64,000 nucleotides of DNA, from positions 1 to 64,000 of the forward strand of contig VGXS01000004.1 in NCBI GenBank assembly GCA_016873225.1. Direction: 5' to 3'. How positions within the stretch are numbered: the stretch's first letter is position 1; the number at the start of each line of letters is the position of its first letter. Below the pieces are notes generated by a model. It saw nothing but the letters and a program-made list of their open reading frames with translations. It was not told the DNA's origin and ran no database searches. Both the position numbers and the translations under genes were made by a program. This DNA comes from Planctomycetota bacterium. Its GTDB lineage: Bacteria > Planctomycetota > Planctomycetia > Gemmatales > Gemmataceae. Positions 25,879 through 35,024 of the stretch are shown here, piece after piece.

Positions 25879-28800
25879 TCAAGGCTGCACGGACTCGGCG
25901 AGCCGCCTGAGCGGATCATTGAGGACTGGCAGCAACTGCTTGTCGATCCTCAGGTTTCCAGGCTTTCCCCTGACCCGCAGGGTCAGGAGTTGGTTGGAAA
26001 CCGCCTTGGGAATCTCGTCCACAACTGCAGGCAATACCTGATTCAGGCGGGCGAGGTCCACATGGAAGTCCAGGTGAGTGTCGAGATCCTCCAACCCGAC
26101 GGCGCCAGTTCCGCGAAGGCTGATGGCGTTTCCATACAAGTCGAGTTTCTGGAACCTCACCTGGGCCCCCTCGATCGTGTAGCGCGCACGGGCCTGCTCA
26201 AAGGCGGTCCTGTCGGGAACGCGCAGGCCCAAGGCCTTGACCAAATCCAGCAAGACTGGGAGTTGGTACATCCGCGCCTGGGGAGCGTCCAGGGCGCCCT
26301 CCCCACGAAGGCTCCCCAAGTCGTTCACTTCGCCCGCCAGCCTCAACCAGGCATGCCCCAGTCCTTGGATCTCGGATGAATCGATGCCGTTGTGGGAAGC
26401 CACCTTGGCCAGGTCGACCCGCGCCGCGCGCATGTCGATTTCAAAGCGCGGTCGGGCCGAGAATTCAAGCCGTCCCTGCCCGCCGACAACCCCGCCGAAT
26501 AATTCACCCTGCAATTCCCAAAACCTCAGGGTGTCTGGCGTGTCGGGCCTTACCTCGAACCTGGCCCGGGCCGGAGAAACAGGTTGGCCGCCCGCCACGA
26601 CCCGGTCCAGGGCGGCATGGCCGGAAAGCGATTCGATGGCGCTGCCGTTACAGCGCCCGTGGCAGGCCACCGATCCGGTCAACCCCGTGAAATCGATGCC
26701 GGCGCGAACGCCAGCGTCTGATAGTTTGGCCACGCCTTCCCACTCAACGGCCGGAACCGGCCCGGAGTCGGGATTGGAGTCGACCGTAAGCGAACCGGCC
26801 AGCGTGATCGGAGCCTTGAGGGCCAATGCTTGGGCAGCCCTTCGAGGCGCGGGAGGCAGGGCTGCAATCAGCTCATCGTCAAGATAAAACGGATCGGCCT
26901 CAAGCTTTTCCAATCGGGCGCGGTACCCGCCACCGTTCCTGAAAGCCACCATCCCTTCCGCCGCTCGAACCCGGCTCTCCCCGCGGCGAAACGACAGTTC
27001 CTTCAACACCACGCGGTCGCTGGAATAACGGCAGACAAAATGAACATCGTCGAGCCGGCACGGCATGAACCGCGGGGTCATGGTCGCGCCACGCAGGGCA
27101 ACCTCGGCCTGCAGGTCCGGAAGAGGCGATGTCTTCCTGACAACATCCGCATCGAAACCGAGGCATCCGGACACGCCCAGGCCTTTCATGGCCTCCGCGA
27201 GGATGGCGCGGCCGCCGGCGCTGGATGCGGCCATCGCGCTCCTCAGGTCCTCAGTCACGGGAATGTTCTCTCCCCGAAGGACCAACCGGAAACCCTTGCC
27301 GCCTCCCGGTTCCGGAAAATCCCGGCCGGCCGCTCGAACAACCCCGTTGCCATGCTCTCCGGTAAAGTCCCGGCACTCCCATCCGTCGGGCCGGATGTCA
27401 ATGGTGCCCTTCACCTGTTTCAAGGGCAAAGGAAAGGCGTCGTGGCGGGCCGACATCCCGGACAGGCCAATCGTGTACCAACTCGAGAGCGCGGTTTCCC
27501 CCGCGGACCGAATGACACGGGCCTTGACATCCGCCTTGCCGCCCTCGGGGTGAAATTGCGAGGCGATGGCCTCATAATTCGGCGGGATGGCGGCCAGAAT
27601 GTCTTTTCCGACCGGCACACCATCCGCAGTCACGCTGACATCAATCCCCCAAGGGCCCGGATCAATCCGCAAGGCCCCCTTAACCTCCACGGGTGCGCCC
27701 GCGCCCTTCCCCTTCATGTCGATGTCAACCCTGGGAGGAGTCGGGCCACACAACTCAGCCCTGACCAGTCCACGGGCCTCACTCAACGGGCACGGGAAAA
27801 ACTGGAAGTTTCCGCTGGCTCCCCTGGGGCGGACCTCGATCACATCACGCGTGGCTCCGGCCGGGCCACCCGTGGCCTTCTCATGTTTATAGGCGATGTC
27901 TGTCATGCCCGAAGGCCTGAAGAGGGTTTCGATGGCGGGGCATGGCCACGGCGATCGGCCAAGCAAACCGGGGGGCACCGTGATGTCCCTGGCCTCCACG
28001 CTCCAGGCACCCTCGATGGAAGCCAACTTCGTCCAGGAACCCCCCTCGGCGAGCCCGACATCCGAGGCGCGCGCCTCAACGGTACCCGTGCCCGCCATGC
28101 CCCTAGACTCCAGGGAACGCAACCTTCCCTCCGATACCGTCGCCTTGGCCGAGACGCCCTTGATTGGCCACGGAAGCCAAGGCATGGAAAGCTCCACATC
28201 CCTTGCGGAAACCATGGCTTTCCACTGCCCCTTGCCGGCCGGCTCGAGACTCCCCCCCTCAAGGACGATGGATGCCACGCCGGAGACCAGCCTTAATTGG
28301 CCCTGAATAGAATCCGGAAGGTACGACATAAGGAACTCATTGGCTTCCAAGCCGATGGATATCTCCGGGATTTCAACCCGGCATGTCCAACCTTCTCCCT
28401 GAGTCCTGTGGGACCAGGCGATCCTGACGGGCCCGAGGAGATCGCTCGCCCCCTTGGCCTCGACACGCAACTTGCCGGGGGGATCGTTGATGGCCAGGAT
28501 CGAGAGATCCTTCACCTCGATCGACATCGGACCACGCGATGATGCCCGGCCCGGCCCGAGGTCTTCGATCAAAAGACTTCCCCTCTCGACGACCACGGTG
28601 GGAAATCCCGCCAGCGGCGTGCCATCGCCCCCTTGGATCTGCGAGAGGTTCCATGCCCCGTCACGCCCGCGGGACAGCCTCATCCTCGGACCTTTCAGCT
28701 CCACCTTCCGTATCGCCAGGACCCCGTCAATCAGTTGCTCCTTGTCGTGGTAAAGCACCGCCAGGGGAACATGGAAAAAGTCGGACCTGGTCAGGTCATC

Positions 28801-29052
28801 GCGCCGGGAAAGCCTCAGGTCCCTCAGGGTGATACCTCCCAGGAGACGCATGCTGGCCGATTCAAGGTCGACAGTCGCCAGGGGAAGCGCCCGCTGGAAT
28901 TCCTGAATGACCGTTTCCCTCAAAAGGCCGGGACTCGTCCAAGCCCAGAACAACGAAGCCAGCGTGGCGGCCGAGCCGAGCAGTCCGAAGACCACGCCGC
29001 GGACCACCCAGCGTTTCCAGATCCTGTCGGGCCGACGCCGCATCAATCGCAA
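25879..29052 (-). CDS. AsmA-like bridge protein
   Basis: A 1057-residue protein with one N-terminal membrane helix (about residues 18-42) and a very long, beta-rich, repetitive periplasmic body. The start resembles AsmA/YhdP proteins (QEFQRALPLATVDLESASMRLLGG..LRDL), and the C-terminal third has the AsmA_2-like pattern GQGRLEFSARPRFEIDM and LDLYGNAISLRGTGAVG. Large AsmA-like proteins are thought to carry phospholipids between membranes. Its pairing with an LptF/G-type permease suggests a lipid-transport unit (inference). The gene is divergent from the esterase gene. Confidence 0.82.
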   Translation of the reverse strand: MRLMRRRPDRIWKRWVVRGVVFGLLGSAATLASLFWAWTSPGLLRETVIQEFQRALPLATVDLESASMRLLGGITLRDLRLSRRDDLTRSDFFHVPLAVLYHDKEQLIDGVLAIRKVELKGPRMRLSRGRDGAWNLSQIQGGDGTPLAGFPTVVVERGSLLIEDLGPGRASSRGPMSIEVKDLSILAINDPPGKLRVEAKGASDLLGPVRIAWSHRTQGEGWTCRVEIPEISIGLEANEFLMSYLPDSIQGQLRLVSGVASIVLEGGSLEPAGKGQWKAMVSARDVELSMPWLPWPIKGVSAKATVSEGRLRSLESRGMAGTGTVEARASDVGLAEGGSWTKLASIEGAWSVEARDITVPPGLLGRSPWPCPAIETLFRPSGMTDIAYKHEKATGGPAGATRDVIEVRPRGASGNFQFFPCPLSEARGLVRAELCGPTPPRVDIDMKGKGAGAPVEVKGALRIDPGPWGIDVSVTADGVPVGKDILAAIPPNYEAIASQFHPEGGKADVKARVIRSAGETALSSWYTIGLSGMSARHDAFPLPLKQVKGTIDIRPDGWECRDFTGEHGNGVVRAAGRDFPEPGGGKGFRLVLRGENIPVTEDLRSAMAASSAGGRAILAEAMKGLGVSGCLGFDADVVRKTSPLPDLQAEVALRGATMTPRFMPCRLDDVHFVCRYSSDRVVLKELSFRRGESRVRAAEGMVAFRNGGGYRARLEKLEADPFYLDDELIAALPPAPRRAAQALALKAPITLAGSLTVDSNPDSGPVPAVEWEGVAKLSDAGVRAGIDFTGLTGSVACHGRCNGSAIESLSGHAALDRVVAGGQPVSPARARFEVRPDTPDTLRFWELQGELFGGVVGGQGRLEFSARPRFEIDMRAARVDLAKVASHNGIDSSEIQGLGHAWLRLAGEVNDLGSLRGEGALDAPQARMYQLPVLLDLVKALGLRVPDRTAFEQARARYTIEGAQVRFQKLDLYGNAISLRGTGAVGLEDLDTHLDFHVDLARLNQVLPAVVDEIPKAVSNQLLTLRVRGKPGNLRIDKQLLPVLNDPLRRLAESVQP

Positions 29053-29182
29053 CCCTGTACCATCAGCACTCGGCTTGCGCCGAACAACGCGGCACCATTA
29101 GCCTTTCGCCCAAAGCGTGGTCAATGGCAACGGCGCGACTTGTTCTTCGCCGTCCAAGGTTCATGAATTGCGGAGAAAGATC

Positions 29183-30055
29183 TTGGTCATCCAGTCGCTG
29201 ATCGCTTCATTTTCGTTGGTGCTTGTTCCCTTGGCTGAACGCCCCGCCCCTCTTCCGATCTGGACCGGCAAACCACCCGGGGAAGTCAAGGAACTGGAGG
29301 CGGAAAAAAACCTCACCGGCGGTCGATCCGTCGCCGACAAACCGGTTACCCGCATCACGAATGTTTCTATCCCGGCGCTGGATGTCCATATCCCTGAAAA
29401 ACCCAATGGATCAGCAATCGTCATCTGCCCTGGCGGGGGTCATCAAATCCTTGCTTGGGATTTGGAAGGCACCGAAGTGGCCCAGTGGCTCAACAAACTC
29501 GGTGTGACCGCGTTCGTGCTCAAGTACCGGGTTCCCGCGAGGTCTGCGGAAACCCGCTACCGTGCCGCTGTTCAGGATGCCCAGCGCGCCGTCAGCCTTT
29601 TGCGGGCGAAGGCCGCTGATTGGAAGGTTGATCCGAGGCGGATTGGCGTCCTGGGCTTTTCAGCGGGTGGGGAGACCGCCGCGTTGGCAACGCTATTTGA
29701 GGAAAGGCTATACGATGCTTCCGACGCGATTGACAAGGAACCCTACCGGGCTGATTTTGCCATCTTGGTTTATCCGGCGTACCTATCCAATCGTGACGGA
29801 ACCGCCTTGCAACCCCATGTCAAGGTTCCAAAATCGTGTCCTCCATTTCTGCTCATCCATGCTGCGGATGATGCCGTCACCGCCGACAGCAGCATCCTGC
29901 TGTGCCAAGCTCTCAGAAGGTCGAAGGTTTCGGCGGAGTTGCATGTTTATTCCAAGGGCGGGCATGGCTATGGCTTGCGCCCAACGGACTCTCCCGTGAC
30001 CAAATGGACCAGCCTCGCTGAAGACTGGCTTAAGCCGTTTCTCAAGACTCCCTGA
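29183..30055 (+). CDS. Exported alpha/beta hydrolase (acetyl-esterase-like)
   Basis: A serine hydrolase of the BD-FAE/dienelactone group, common in planctomycete polysaccharide-esterase sets. It shows the oxyanion motif VICPGGGHQ, the nucleophile elbow GFSAGGE, the acid in LLIHAADDAV, and the catalytic His in SKGGHGYGL. An N-terminal signal (VIQSLIASFSLVLVPLA) indicates export. I chose TTG 29183 because CGGAGAAAG precedes it at good spacing and it puts the signal at the very N-terminus. The frame is open back to GTG 29117, so the longer form cannot be excluded. Confidence 0.82.
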   Translation: MVIQSLIASFSLVLVPLAERPAPLPIWTGKPPGEVKELEAEKNLTGGRSVADKPVTRITNVSIPALDVHIPEKPNGSAIVICPGGGHQILAWDLEGTEVAQWLNKLGVTAFVLKYRVPARSAETRYRAAVQDAQRAVSLLRAKAADWKVDPRRIGVLGFSAGGETAALATLFEERLYDASDAIDKEPYRADFAILVYPAYLSNRDGTALQPHVKVPKSCPPFLLIHAADDAVTADSSILLCQALRRSKVSAELHVYSKGGHGYGLRPTDSPVTKWTSLAEDWLKPFLKTP

Positions 30056-30067
30056 ATGCCGAGTCTT

Positions 30068-30076
30068 TGGTAAAAT
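30068..30076 (+). promoter_or_regulatory. Extended -10 element upstream of LarA-like gene
   Basis: TGG-TAAAAT matches an extended -10 and would start transcription near 30083, about 30 nt before ATG 30114. No -35 consensus is visible. Confidence 0.45.
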
Positions 30077-30113
30077 TAACTCTTGCTTCTCATGTACGCA
30101 TGGATTGATCACG

Positions 30114-31409
30114 ATGATTCCCCTGTTTGGCAAGGTCTCCCAGCACCACGAACAGCCCGAAATCGCGGATGTCTCCGCCACCACGCTCAAGGCTTGGCGG
30201 GAGGCCCCGGTGGCTTCACGCCTCAAGTCTGGAATGTCTGTTGCCGTGGGTGTTGGAAGCAGGGGAATTGTGGGCCTGCAATCCATGGTGAAGGCCACCC
30301 TCGAATTCCTGGGGGAAAAAGGCTGCAGGCCGTTCATTGTTTCCGCCATGGGCAGCCATGGCGGAGCCAACGCGAAAGGGCAACGAGAACTCCTCGGAGA
30401 ATATGGAATCAGCGAGGAAGCGTTGGGCGTGCCGGTGAAGTCCGACATGGACAGCGTCGTGATCGGAACCAACAGTTGGGGCGAACCGGTTTACTGGGAC
30501 AAGAACGCCCTCAAGGCCGATGCCGTCCTCACCATTTCAAGAATCAAGCCGCATACCGACTTCCGCGGCAAGTTCGAGAGCGGCATCCTCAAGATGCTGG
30601 TGATCGGCCTTGGAAAAAGGGAGGGCGCCTCCCAGCACCATCGCTGGGGTTTCAAGGGCCTCCGCGACATGATGCCCGAAACAGGCAAGGTCATCCTCGA
30701 GAAAACCCCCTTTCAGGCTGGATTGGCCATCCTCGAAAACGCCCGTGAGCGCACCGCCCGCCTCGAGGTGATTGACAGGGCGCAACTTTTCACCCGCGAG
30801 CCACAACTGCTTGATGAGGCGCGGAAGTTGATGGGCAGGCTGCCCTTTCCCCAACTTGACCTCCTTATCGTTGGTGAAATCGGAAAGAACTACTCCGGTG
30901 CTGGTATTGATCCCAATGTGGTGGGAAGGTTGCTCATCGAAACACAACCGGAGGATCCCAACCCTTGCATCACGCGAATGTGCTGCCTCGACCTTTCACC
31001 GGAAAGTCATGGTAACGGAACGGGGGTGGGAATCGCAGACCTGACTACGGAACGCCTGCTGGCTTCCATCGACCCTGTGCCGTTCAGGATGAACAACCTC
31101 ACGGCATGCTTCCTCTGGCGATCAAAACTTCCAATCGGCTTCAACAATGACACAACCTGCATCGAGCAGGGAATCATCACCAGCTGGCAACCCCGCATGG
31201 AGGAATTGCGAATCGCGATCATTCCGAACACCCTGGAATTGGAGACCCTATGGGTGAGCCCGAAACTCTGGGAGGAATCAGCATCGATTGCGCACTTGCG
31301 TCGTCATGGGAATTTGGCCTCCCTTCCCATCGATTCGGCGGGCAACATGGTTCAGGAGCAACTCTTCCCGGAGAGCGTCCGCGGGCGACGCAAAAGCGGC
31401 AAACATTGA
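30114..31409 (+). CDS. LarA-like (DUF2088) nickel-pincer racemase-family protein
   Basis: A 431-residue protein with the LarA N-terminal (DUF2088) pattern: a Rossmann-like block GMSVAVGVGSRGIVGL, then FIVSAMGSHGGAN with a conserved His, and FRGKFESGILKMLVIGLGK with a lysine-bearing turn. LarA racemises lactate with a nickel-pincer cofactor made by LarB, LarC and LarE, none of which is in this window. The C-terminal half is less like LarA. Other family members act on different 2-hydroxy acids, so the substrate is open. TTG 30105 is an alternative start. Confidence 0.75.
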   Translation: MIPLFGKVSQHHEQPEIADVSATTLKAWREAPVASRLKSGMSVAVGVGSRGIVGLQSMVKATLEFLGEKGCRPFIVSAMGSHGGANAKGQRELLGEYGISEEALGVPVKSDMDSVVIGTNSWGEPVYWDKNALKADAVLTISRIKPHTDFRGKFESGILKMLVIGLGKREGASQHHRWGFKGLRDMMPETGKVILEKTPFQAGLAILENARERTARLEVIDRAQLFTREPQLLDEARKLMGRLPFPQLDLLIVGEIGKNYSGAGIDPNVVGRLLIETQPEDPNPCITRMCCLDLSPESHGNGTGVGIADLTTERLLASIDPVPFRMNNLTACFLWRSKLPIGFNNDTTCIEQGIITSWQPRMEELRIAIIPNTLELETLWVSPKLWEESASIAHLRRHGNLASLPIDSAGNMVQEQLFPESVRGRRKSGKH

Positions 31410-31558
31410 CGGTCGAAACACCTTTGCGGGGTTCGGCGCCGGCCCTTTTTGAAGATTTCAAACTTCGGCTCAAGTTTTCTTGACCCGGTGGACTTTCGAG
31501 GGAATAAGCCCTCAGGGTCCTCTTGGACCGGAGATATTTCTTGGTTCCTTGGGTCGGG

Positions 31559-32845
31559 ATGGTGCCCGTGGCGCGCAATCGCTGGCTGATTGGCATGTCG
31601 CTTGGGGTGGCCTTGGCGGGCTGCGTCGGGTCGGGGCAAAAAACGCCTCCACCTGCCCTGCCCGGCGCAAGTCCGGCTCTTCCAGGAAACTTTCCCAAGC
31701 CGGGATCATCCTCACCTCCGCCCGGTTCGGGCACTCGCGCCTCCTACGAAGCTCAAGCCGCAAGCGGACTGCTCGCCGGCCAGGTCTTGGATCGCCTGAA
31801 CCGCAGACCATCTGGCGCCGCCATTCAGGTGGTTGACCTTCAGGAGTCTCCCGGAGCCCCGACTGGAGCGCGGGTGGAAGTCATGGCCGACTCGAAGGGC
31901 TACTTCATCATTCAAGGACTCAAGCCAGGCCGCTCCTATCAATTGGTGGCTCGTCAAAAGGATGGCACCCGCCTGTTCAGCGGAACCGTCGTGGCGCGTC
32001 CACCGGATCCCCGATTGACGATCTTCATTGCCGAGGACTTGGCGGGAAGTGACACGCCTCCCCCGCCGGAACCCAATCCGCTGCCCGATAAGTCGGCCCC
32101 CATCAAGCCTCCACCGGCTGCACTTCAACCGCCCGTCCCGGCAACGCCCCCCGCTGAAACCGCCAATCCGGCCCCTATTGAACCTGTTGCGCCAGCCTCT
32201 TCAGCCCCCCGCCCCGGTCCGATTGCCCCACCAGCGGCCACGAATGCCGCGATGCGCCCGGAATTGATGACTCGTGACGACAGGCTGGTAATGAGCAATC
32301 CTGTGCTCAGCATTCCCGCCTCTGGCGGACCATCACTCGATTTGCCGGGCAATTCCGTTAATCCACCCGCTTGCGTGCTTGTGGGCAACCGCCTGGAAAC
32401 CCTCGTCCTCCGGGATGTGAATGGTAATCCCTGGAATTTCAGGAGTGATCGCAGGGGAAAACTTGTCCTCTTCGACTTCTGGTATTCCGACTGCATGCCT
32501 TGCATGAGGTCGGTGCCGCACATGAACAAGTTGAACTCCATGTACGAAAGGTTCGGCCTGCAGGTGGTCGGCCTGGCCTACGAACCGGGTTCCTTCAATG
32601 AACAGGTCGCGCGGGTCCGCGACACGCAAAGCCGCAAGGCGATGAACTACATCAGCCTCATTGGCACAGGTGACTCATGCCCGGTGAGGAGGCAGTTTGA
32701 TGTCCACAGCTTCCCCAGCCTTGTTCTCGTGGACGAATCCGGGCAGGTGGTCTGGCGCAGTCCCAAGGGGCAGGGTGTGGGAATCGATACCCTGAGGGAG
32801 GCCGAACTGGCGATACGCCAAGGCCTCAGGCTGCCGTCGCGCTAA
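31559..32845 (+). CDS. Thioredoxin-domain (TlpA-like) lipoprotein
   Basis: About 428 residues with a lipoprotein signal (LIGMSLGVALAGC, Cys22). Next is a carboxypeptidase-regulatory-like beta domain (about residues 65-160; AGQVLDRLNRRPSGAAIQVVD, GYFIIQGLKPGRSYQLVA), a Pro/Ala-rich linker (about 165-240), and a C-terminal TlpA/AhpC-type thioredoxin domain. The CxxC is CMPC (Cys312/Cys315). It probably acts as an envelope thiol-disulfide reductant. The frame also opens at TTG 31523. Its stop TAA interlocks with the stop TAG of convergent mtnC at 32842-32845. Confidence 0.85.
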   Translation: MVPVARNRWLIGMSLGVALAGCVGSGQKTPPPALPGASPALPGNFPKPGSSSPPPGSGTRASYEAQAASGLLAGQVLDRLNRRPSGAAIQVVDLQESPGAPTGARVEVMADSKGYFIIQGLKPGRSYQLVARQKDGTRLFSGTVVARPPDPRLTIFIAEDLAGSDTPPPPEPNPLPDKSAPIKPPPAALQPPVPATPPAETANPAPIEPVAPASSAPRPGPIAPPAATNAAMRPELMTRDDRLVMSNPVLSIPASGGPSLDLPGNSVNPPACVLVGNRLETLVLRDVNGNPWNFRSDRRGKLVLFDFWYSDCMPCMRSVPHMNKLNSMYERFGLQVVGLAYEPGSFNEQVARVRDTQSRKAMNYISLIGTGDSCPVRRQFDVHSFPSLVLVDESGQVVWRSPKGQGVGIDTLREAELAIRQGLRLPSR

Positions 32846-33555
32846 ATCCATTCAATCAATCCGAAGTTATCGATAACAGGATGGGATCCCGGGTCATCGG
32901 GGCTGTTGCCCGGTCTTCGCAGGAACACCGTGCGAATTCCGGCTGATGAGGCGGCATCAAGCTCGGCTGAGACATCGGAGAAAAAAGCGATCGTTTCTGG
33001 ACGGTGGCCGAGTTCCCTGGCGATGGCGCCATAGCTTTCAGCCTGCTTCTTGGAACCGATCGTGGTGTCGAAATGGCTGGAGAACAAGGGAGTCATGTCG
33101 CCTGCCAAAGAGTGGCGAAAGAACTGCAACTGCGCGGCCACGCTGCCGCTTGAATAAATGCCCAGAGCGATTCCGGCTTTCTTCCATGAAGCCAGGGCGT
33201 CTGGTACATCATCAAAAAGGGGAGGCCGTATATCCCCTGAGCGGAATCCGCGGTCCCAGATCATTCCTTGCAGGCTTTTGAGTCCGGTGGCCTTGGCGTC
33301 ACTGGCCATCATGGCTCGGCAGGATTCGATCAAGGCCTCGGGCGTGGTGGCAACGGGCTCGCCCAGGTCGACTCCCACTTTTCGGGCCACCTCCTTGAGT
33401 TCAGGGCTTCCCCAGGATGAAGTGATGAATTCCCCCAGCCTTTCGGCCGCGAATGGAAACATCACATCACGCACGAAGGCCAACGGGGACACCGTTCCTT
33501 CGATGTCAAGCAGGGCGAAACGGCAAGAAAGCCGGACTCGTTGTCCCAGGGGCAT
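32842..33555 (-). CDS. mtnC: Enolase-phosphatase E1 (methionine salvage)
   Basis: A 237-residue HAD-superfamily enzyme that enolises and dephosphorylates 2,3-diketo-5-methylthiopentyl-1-phosphate. HAD motif I is ALLDIEGTVSPLAFV (the MtnC-type DIEGT), motif II is in GIYSSGSVAAQ, and motif III/IV is in IGSKKQAESY...IAFFSDVSAEL. It begins in the stop codon of mtnD (ATGA overlap) and is the last gene of mtnB-mtnD-mtnC. Length is typical. Confidence 0.95.
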   Translation of the reverse strand: MPLGQRVRLSCRFALLDIEGTVSPLAFVRDVMFPFAAERLGEFITSSWGSPELKEVARKVGVDLGEPVATTPEALIESCRAMMASDAKATGLKSLQGMIWDRGFRSGDIRPPLFDDVPDALASWKKAGIALGIYSSGSVAAQLQFFRHSLAGDMTPLFSSHFDTTIGSKKQAESYGAIARELGHRPETIAFFSDVSAELDAASSAGIRTVFLRRPGNSPDDPGSHPVIDNFGLIEWI

Positions 33556-34133
33556 CAGACGGTAAGCCTGCCATCGGCTGGCAACGAGGCGACATAGGCA
33601 GGGCCGAAACACAATGGCTGGTATCGTCCGCTCACAGGCTGGTTCTCATAAACAGGGGTCCAACCCGCCGGGTTCTGGAACAGCCGAATGGCCCGGATTG
33701 TTTTGTCGGAACACAGGTTGAACCAATGCCTGATGCCCTTGGGCACATTGATCAGGTCGCCAGCCTCCACCTGGATGGCGAAAACGGGGCCGCCCTCGGG
33801 ATGGATGTGGAAGAGTCCTGCCCCCTTGAGGATGAATCGGACCTCGTCCTCCGCGTGGGTATGTTCACTTTTGAATTTTTCCATCATCGCGTCGAGGTTC
33901 GGGGTGGCGGGACTCACCTGCATCACATCGGCCGTGATGTACCCGCCCGCCTCCTTGAGCCTGTCGATCTCCGGTTTGTAAGCCGAGAGAATGTCTTCGG
34001 CGGGAGCATCCGGGCTGACGCGCTCCTCCAAATCCCATCGTTCATGCCAGATTCCAAACGGTTTCAGGAAGGCGCCAATGGCTTCGGCACCCTCGATCTT
34101 TCGGTTTTCATCGGGAACAAGCACGATCGCCAT
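33555..34133 (-). CDS. mtnD: Acireductone dioxygenase
   Basis: A 192-residue cupin-fold dioxygenase that cleaves the acireductone of methionine salvage; the product depends on whether Fe or Ni is bound. The metal ligands are visible in EHTHAEDEVRFILKG (two His and a Glu) and GIRHWFNL (third His). The middle gene of the operon: it starts 28 bp after mtnB and overlaps mtnC by 3 bp. ATG 34133 opens the conserved MAIVLVPDENRK segment. Confidence 0.96.
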   Translation of the reverse strand: MAIVLVPDENRKIEGAEAIGAFLKPFGIWHERWDLEERVSPDAPAEDILSAYKPEIDRLKEAGGYITADVMQVSPATPNLDAMMEKFKSEHTHAEDEVRFILKGAGLFHIHPEGGPVFAIQVEAGDLINVPKGIRHWFNLCSDKTIRAIRLFQNPAGWTPVYENQPVSGRYQPLCFGPAYVASLPADGRLTV

Positions 34134-34161
34134 GATTGAGCTCCTTGCCAATAAACACTGC

Positions 34162-34821
34162 CTAGGACTTTTGCAATTTTCGCGCGAGAACCTCGAAAAG
34201 AAATTCGTAAATTTCCACATGGCGCCGGGCAGCGAAGATATCCCTTCCCCATGTGTACATGCCATGCCTCTCGATGAGGAATCCGTGCGTCAGAGGACGC
34301 GATGAATCCAAAAGCCGGGGACGGACGCGCGAGGCAAGCCTGGCGATGTCCTGGTCGTTGGGGAAAACCTCGACATGCTTGCGAACCTCATGAGTTGATA
34401 TGCCCTCAAGGCCCTTGAGCATCTCGAACCCTTCGATCATGAAGCCGGCTTCACCATGACGGTCGGAAAGAAGCGTGCCCCACACGGAATGCGTGTGGAG
34501 TACGGCGCCCGTTTCCGGCAATTCGGCCAACAAGGTATGAAGTCCCGTCTCAGCGGACGGCTTCCCGGGACCGGGAACCAGTGAACGGCCCGTGCCATCC
34601 ACCACCACGAAATCGTCGTGGGTCAAGGCTCCCTTGTCCTTGCCTGAAGCCGTCAGAAGAAGCCGCAACGGTTCCCGCTGGATCACAATGCTGTAGTTGC
34701 TGCTGGTTCCCAGCGACCACCGGAAATCATGGAACTGCCGGCCGACCCTGATGAGTGTTTCAACTCCGGATTCAATGGCCCCGCGAAGATGATCTTCACC
34801 AGGTGGAACAGGAACTGGCAT
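34162..34821 (-). CDS. mtnB: Methylthioribulose-1-phosphate dehydratase
   Basis: A 219-residue class II aldolase-fold dehydratase acting on methylthioribulose 1-phosphate. Motifs are GTSSNYSIV, LLLTASGKDKG, the zinc site VLHTHSVWGTLLS, and the late His in THGFLIERHGMYTWG. First gene of the mtnBDC operon. The earlier methionine-salvage steps (mtnN/P, mtnK, mtnA) are not in this window. ATG 34821 is preferred to GTG 34845. Confidence 0.94.
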   Translation of the reverse strand: MPVPVPPGEDHLRGAIESGVETLIRVGRQFHDFRWSLGTSSNYSIVIQREPLRLLLTASGKDKGALTHDDFVVVDGTGRSLVPGPGKPSAETGLHTLLAELPETGAVLHTHSVWGTLLSDRHGEAGFMIEGFEMLKGLEGISTHEVRKHVEVFPNDQDIARLASRVRPRLLDSSRPLTHGFLIERHGMYTWGRDIFAARRHVEIYEFLFEVLARKLQKS

Positions 34822-34846
34822 GGTTGATGACCCGTGACTGAACACT

Positions 34847-34855
34847 AACTTACCA
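34847..34855 (-). promoter_or_regulatory. Possible extended -10 of the mtnBDC operon
   Basis: On the minus strand TGG-TAAGTT resembles an extended -10 about 25 nt before the mtnB ATG at 34821. The match is imperfect and no -35 was found. Confidence 0.3.
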
Positions 34856-34982
34856 ATCAGTCCGGTTACTCGCCACTATGCCGGCATGCCAACCCCGCAT
34901 GGCATTCAAGCCACTTCGTCATTTTGCGGGCGCGCAAAAAGGCACGGCCCCGGAACCTGCGCATGAAGGATCAGGTCCGATT

Positions 34983-34991
34983 TGTTAAAAT
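34983..34991 (+). promoter_or_regulatory. Extended -10 element upstream of the cyclase-type gene
   Basis: TGT-TAAAAT fits an extended -10; transcription would begin near 34998. This favours ATG 35025, which has GGGGAT upstream, over TTG 35001. If functional, it implies the interrupted gene and the channel gene behind it are still transcribed. Confidence 0.45.
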
Positions 34992-35024
34992 AAATATTCA
35001 TTGCACATGATTTTGGGGATGAGC

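Noticed and set aside
26830-28296. Long open frame (488 codons) on the plus strand opposite the AsmA-like gene
   Set aside because: It is the antisense shadow of a GC-rich gene with clear AsmA features. The product is rich in Arg, Pro and Gly with no motif.
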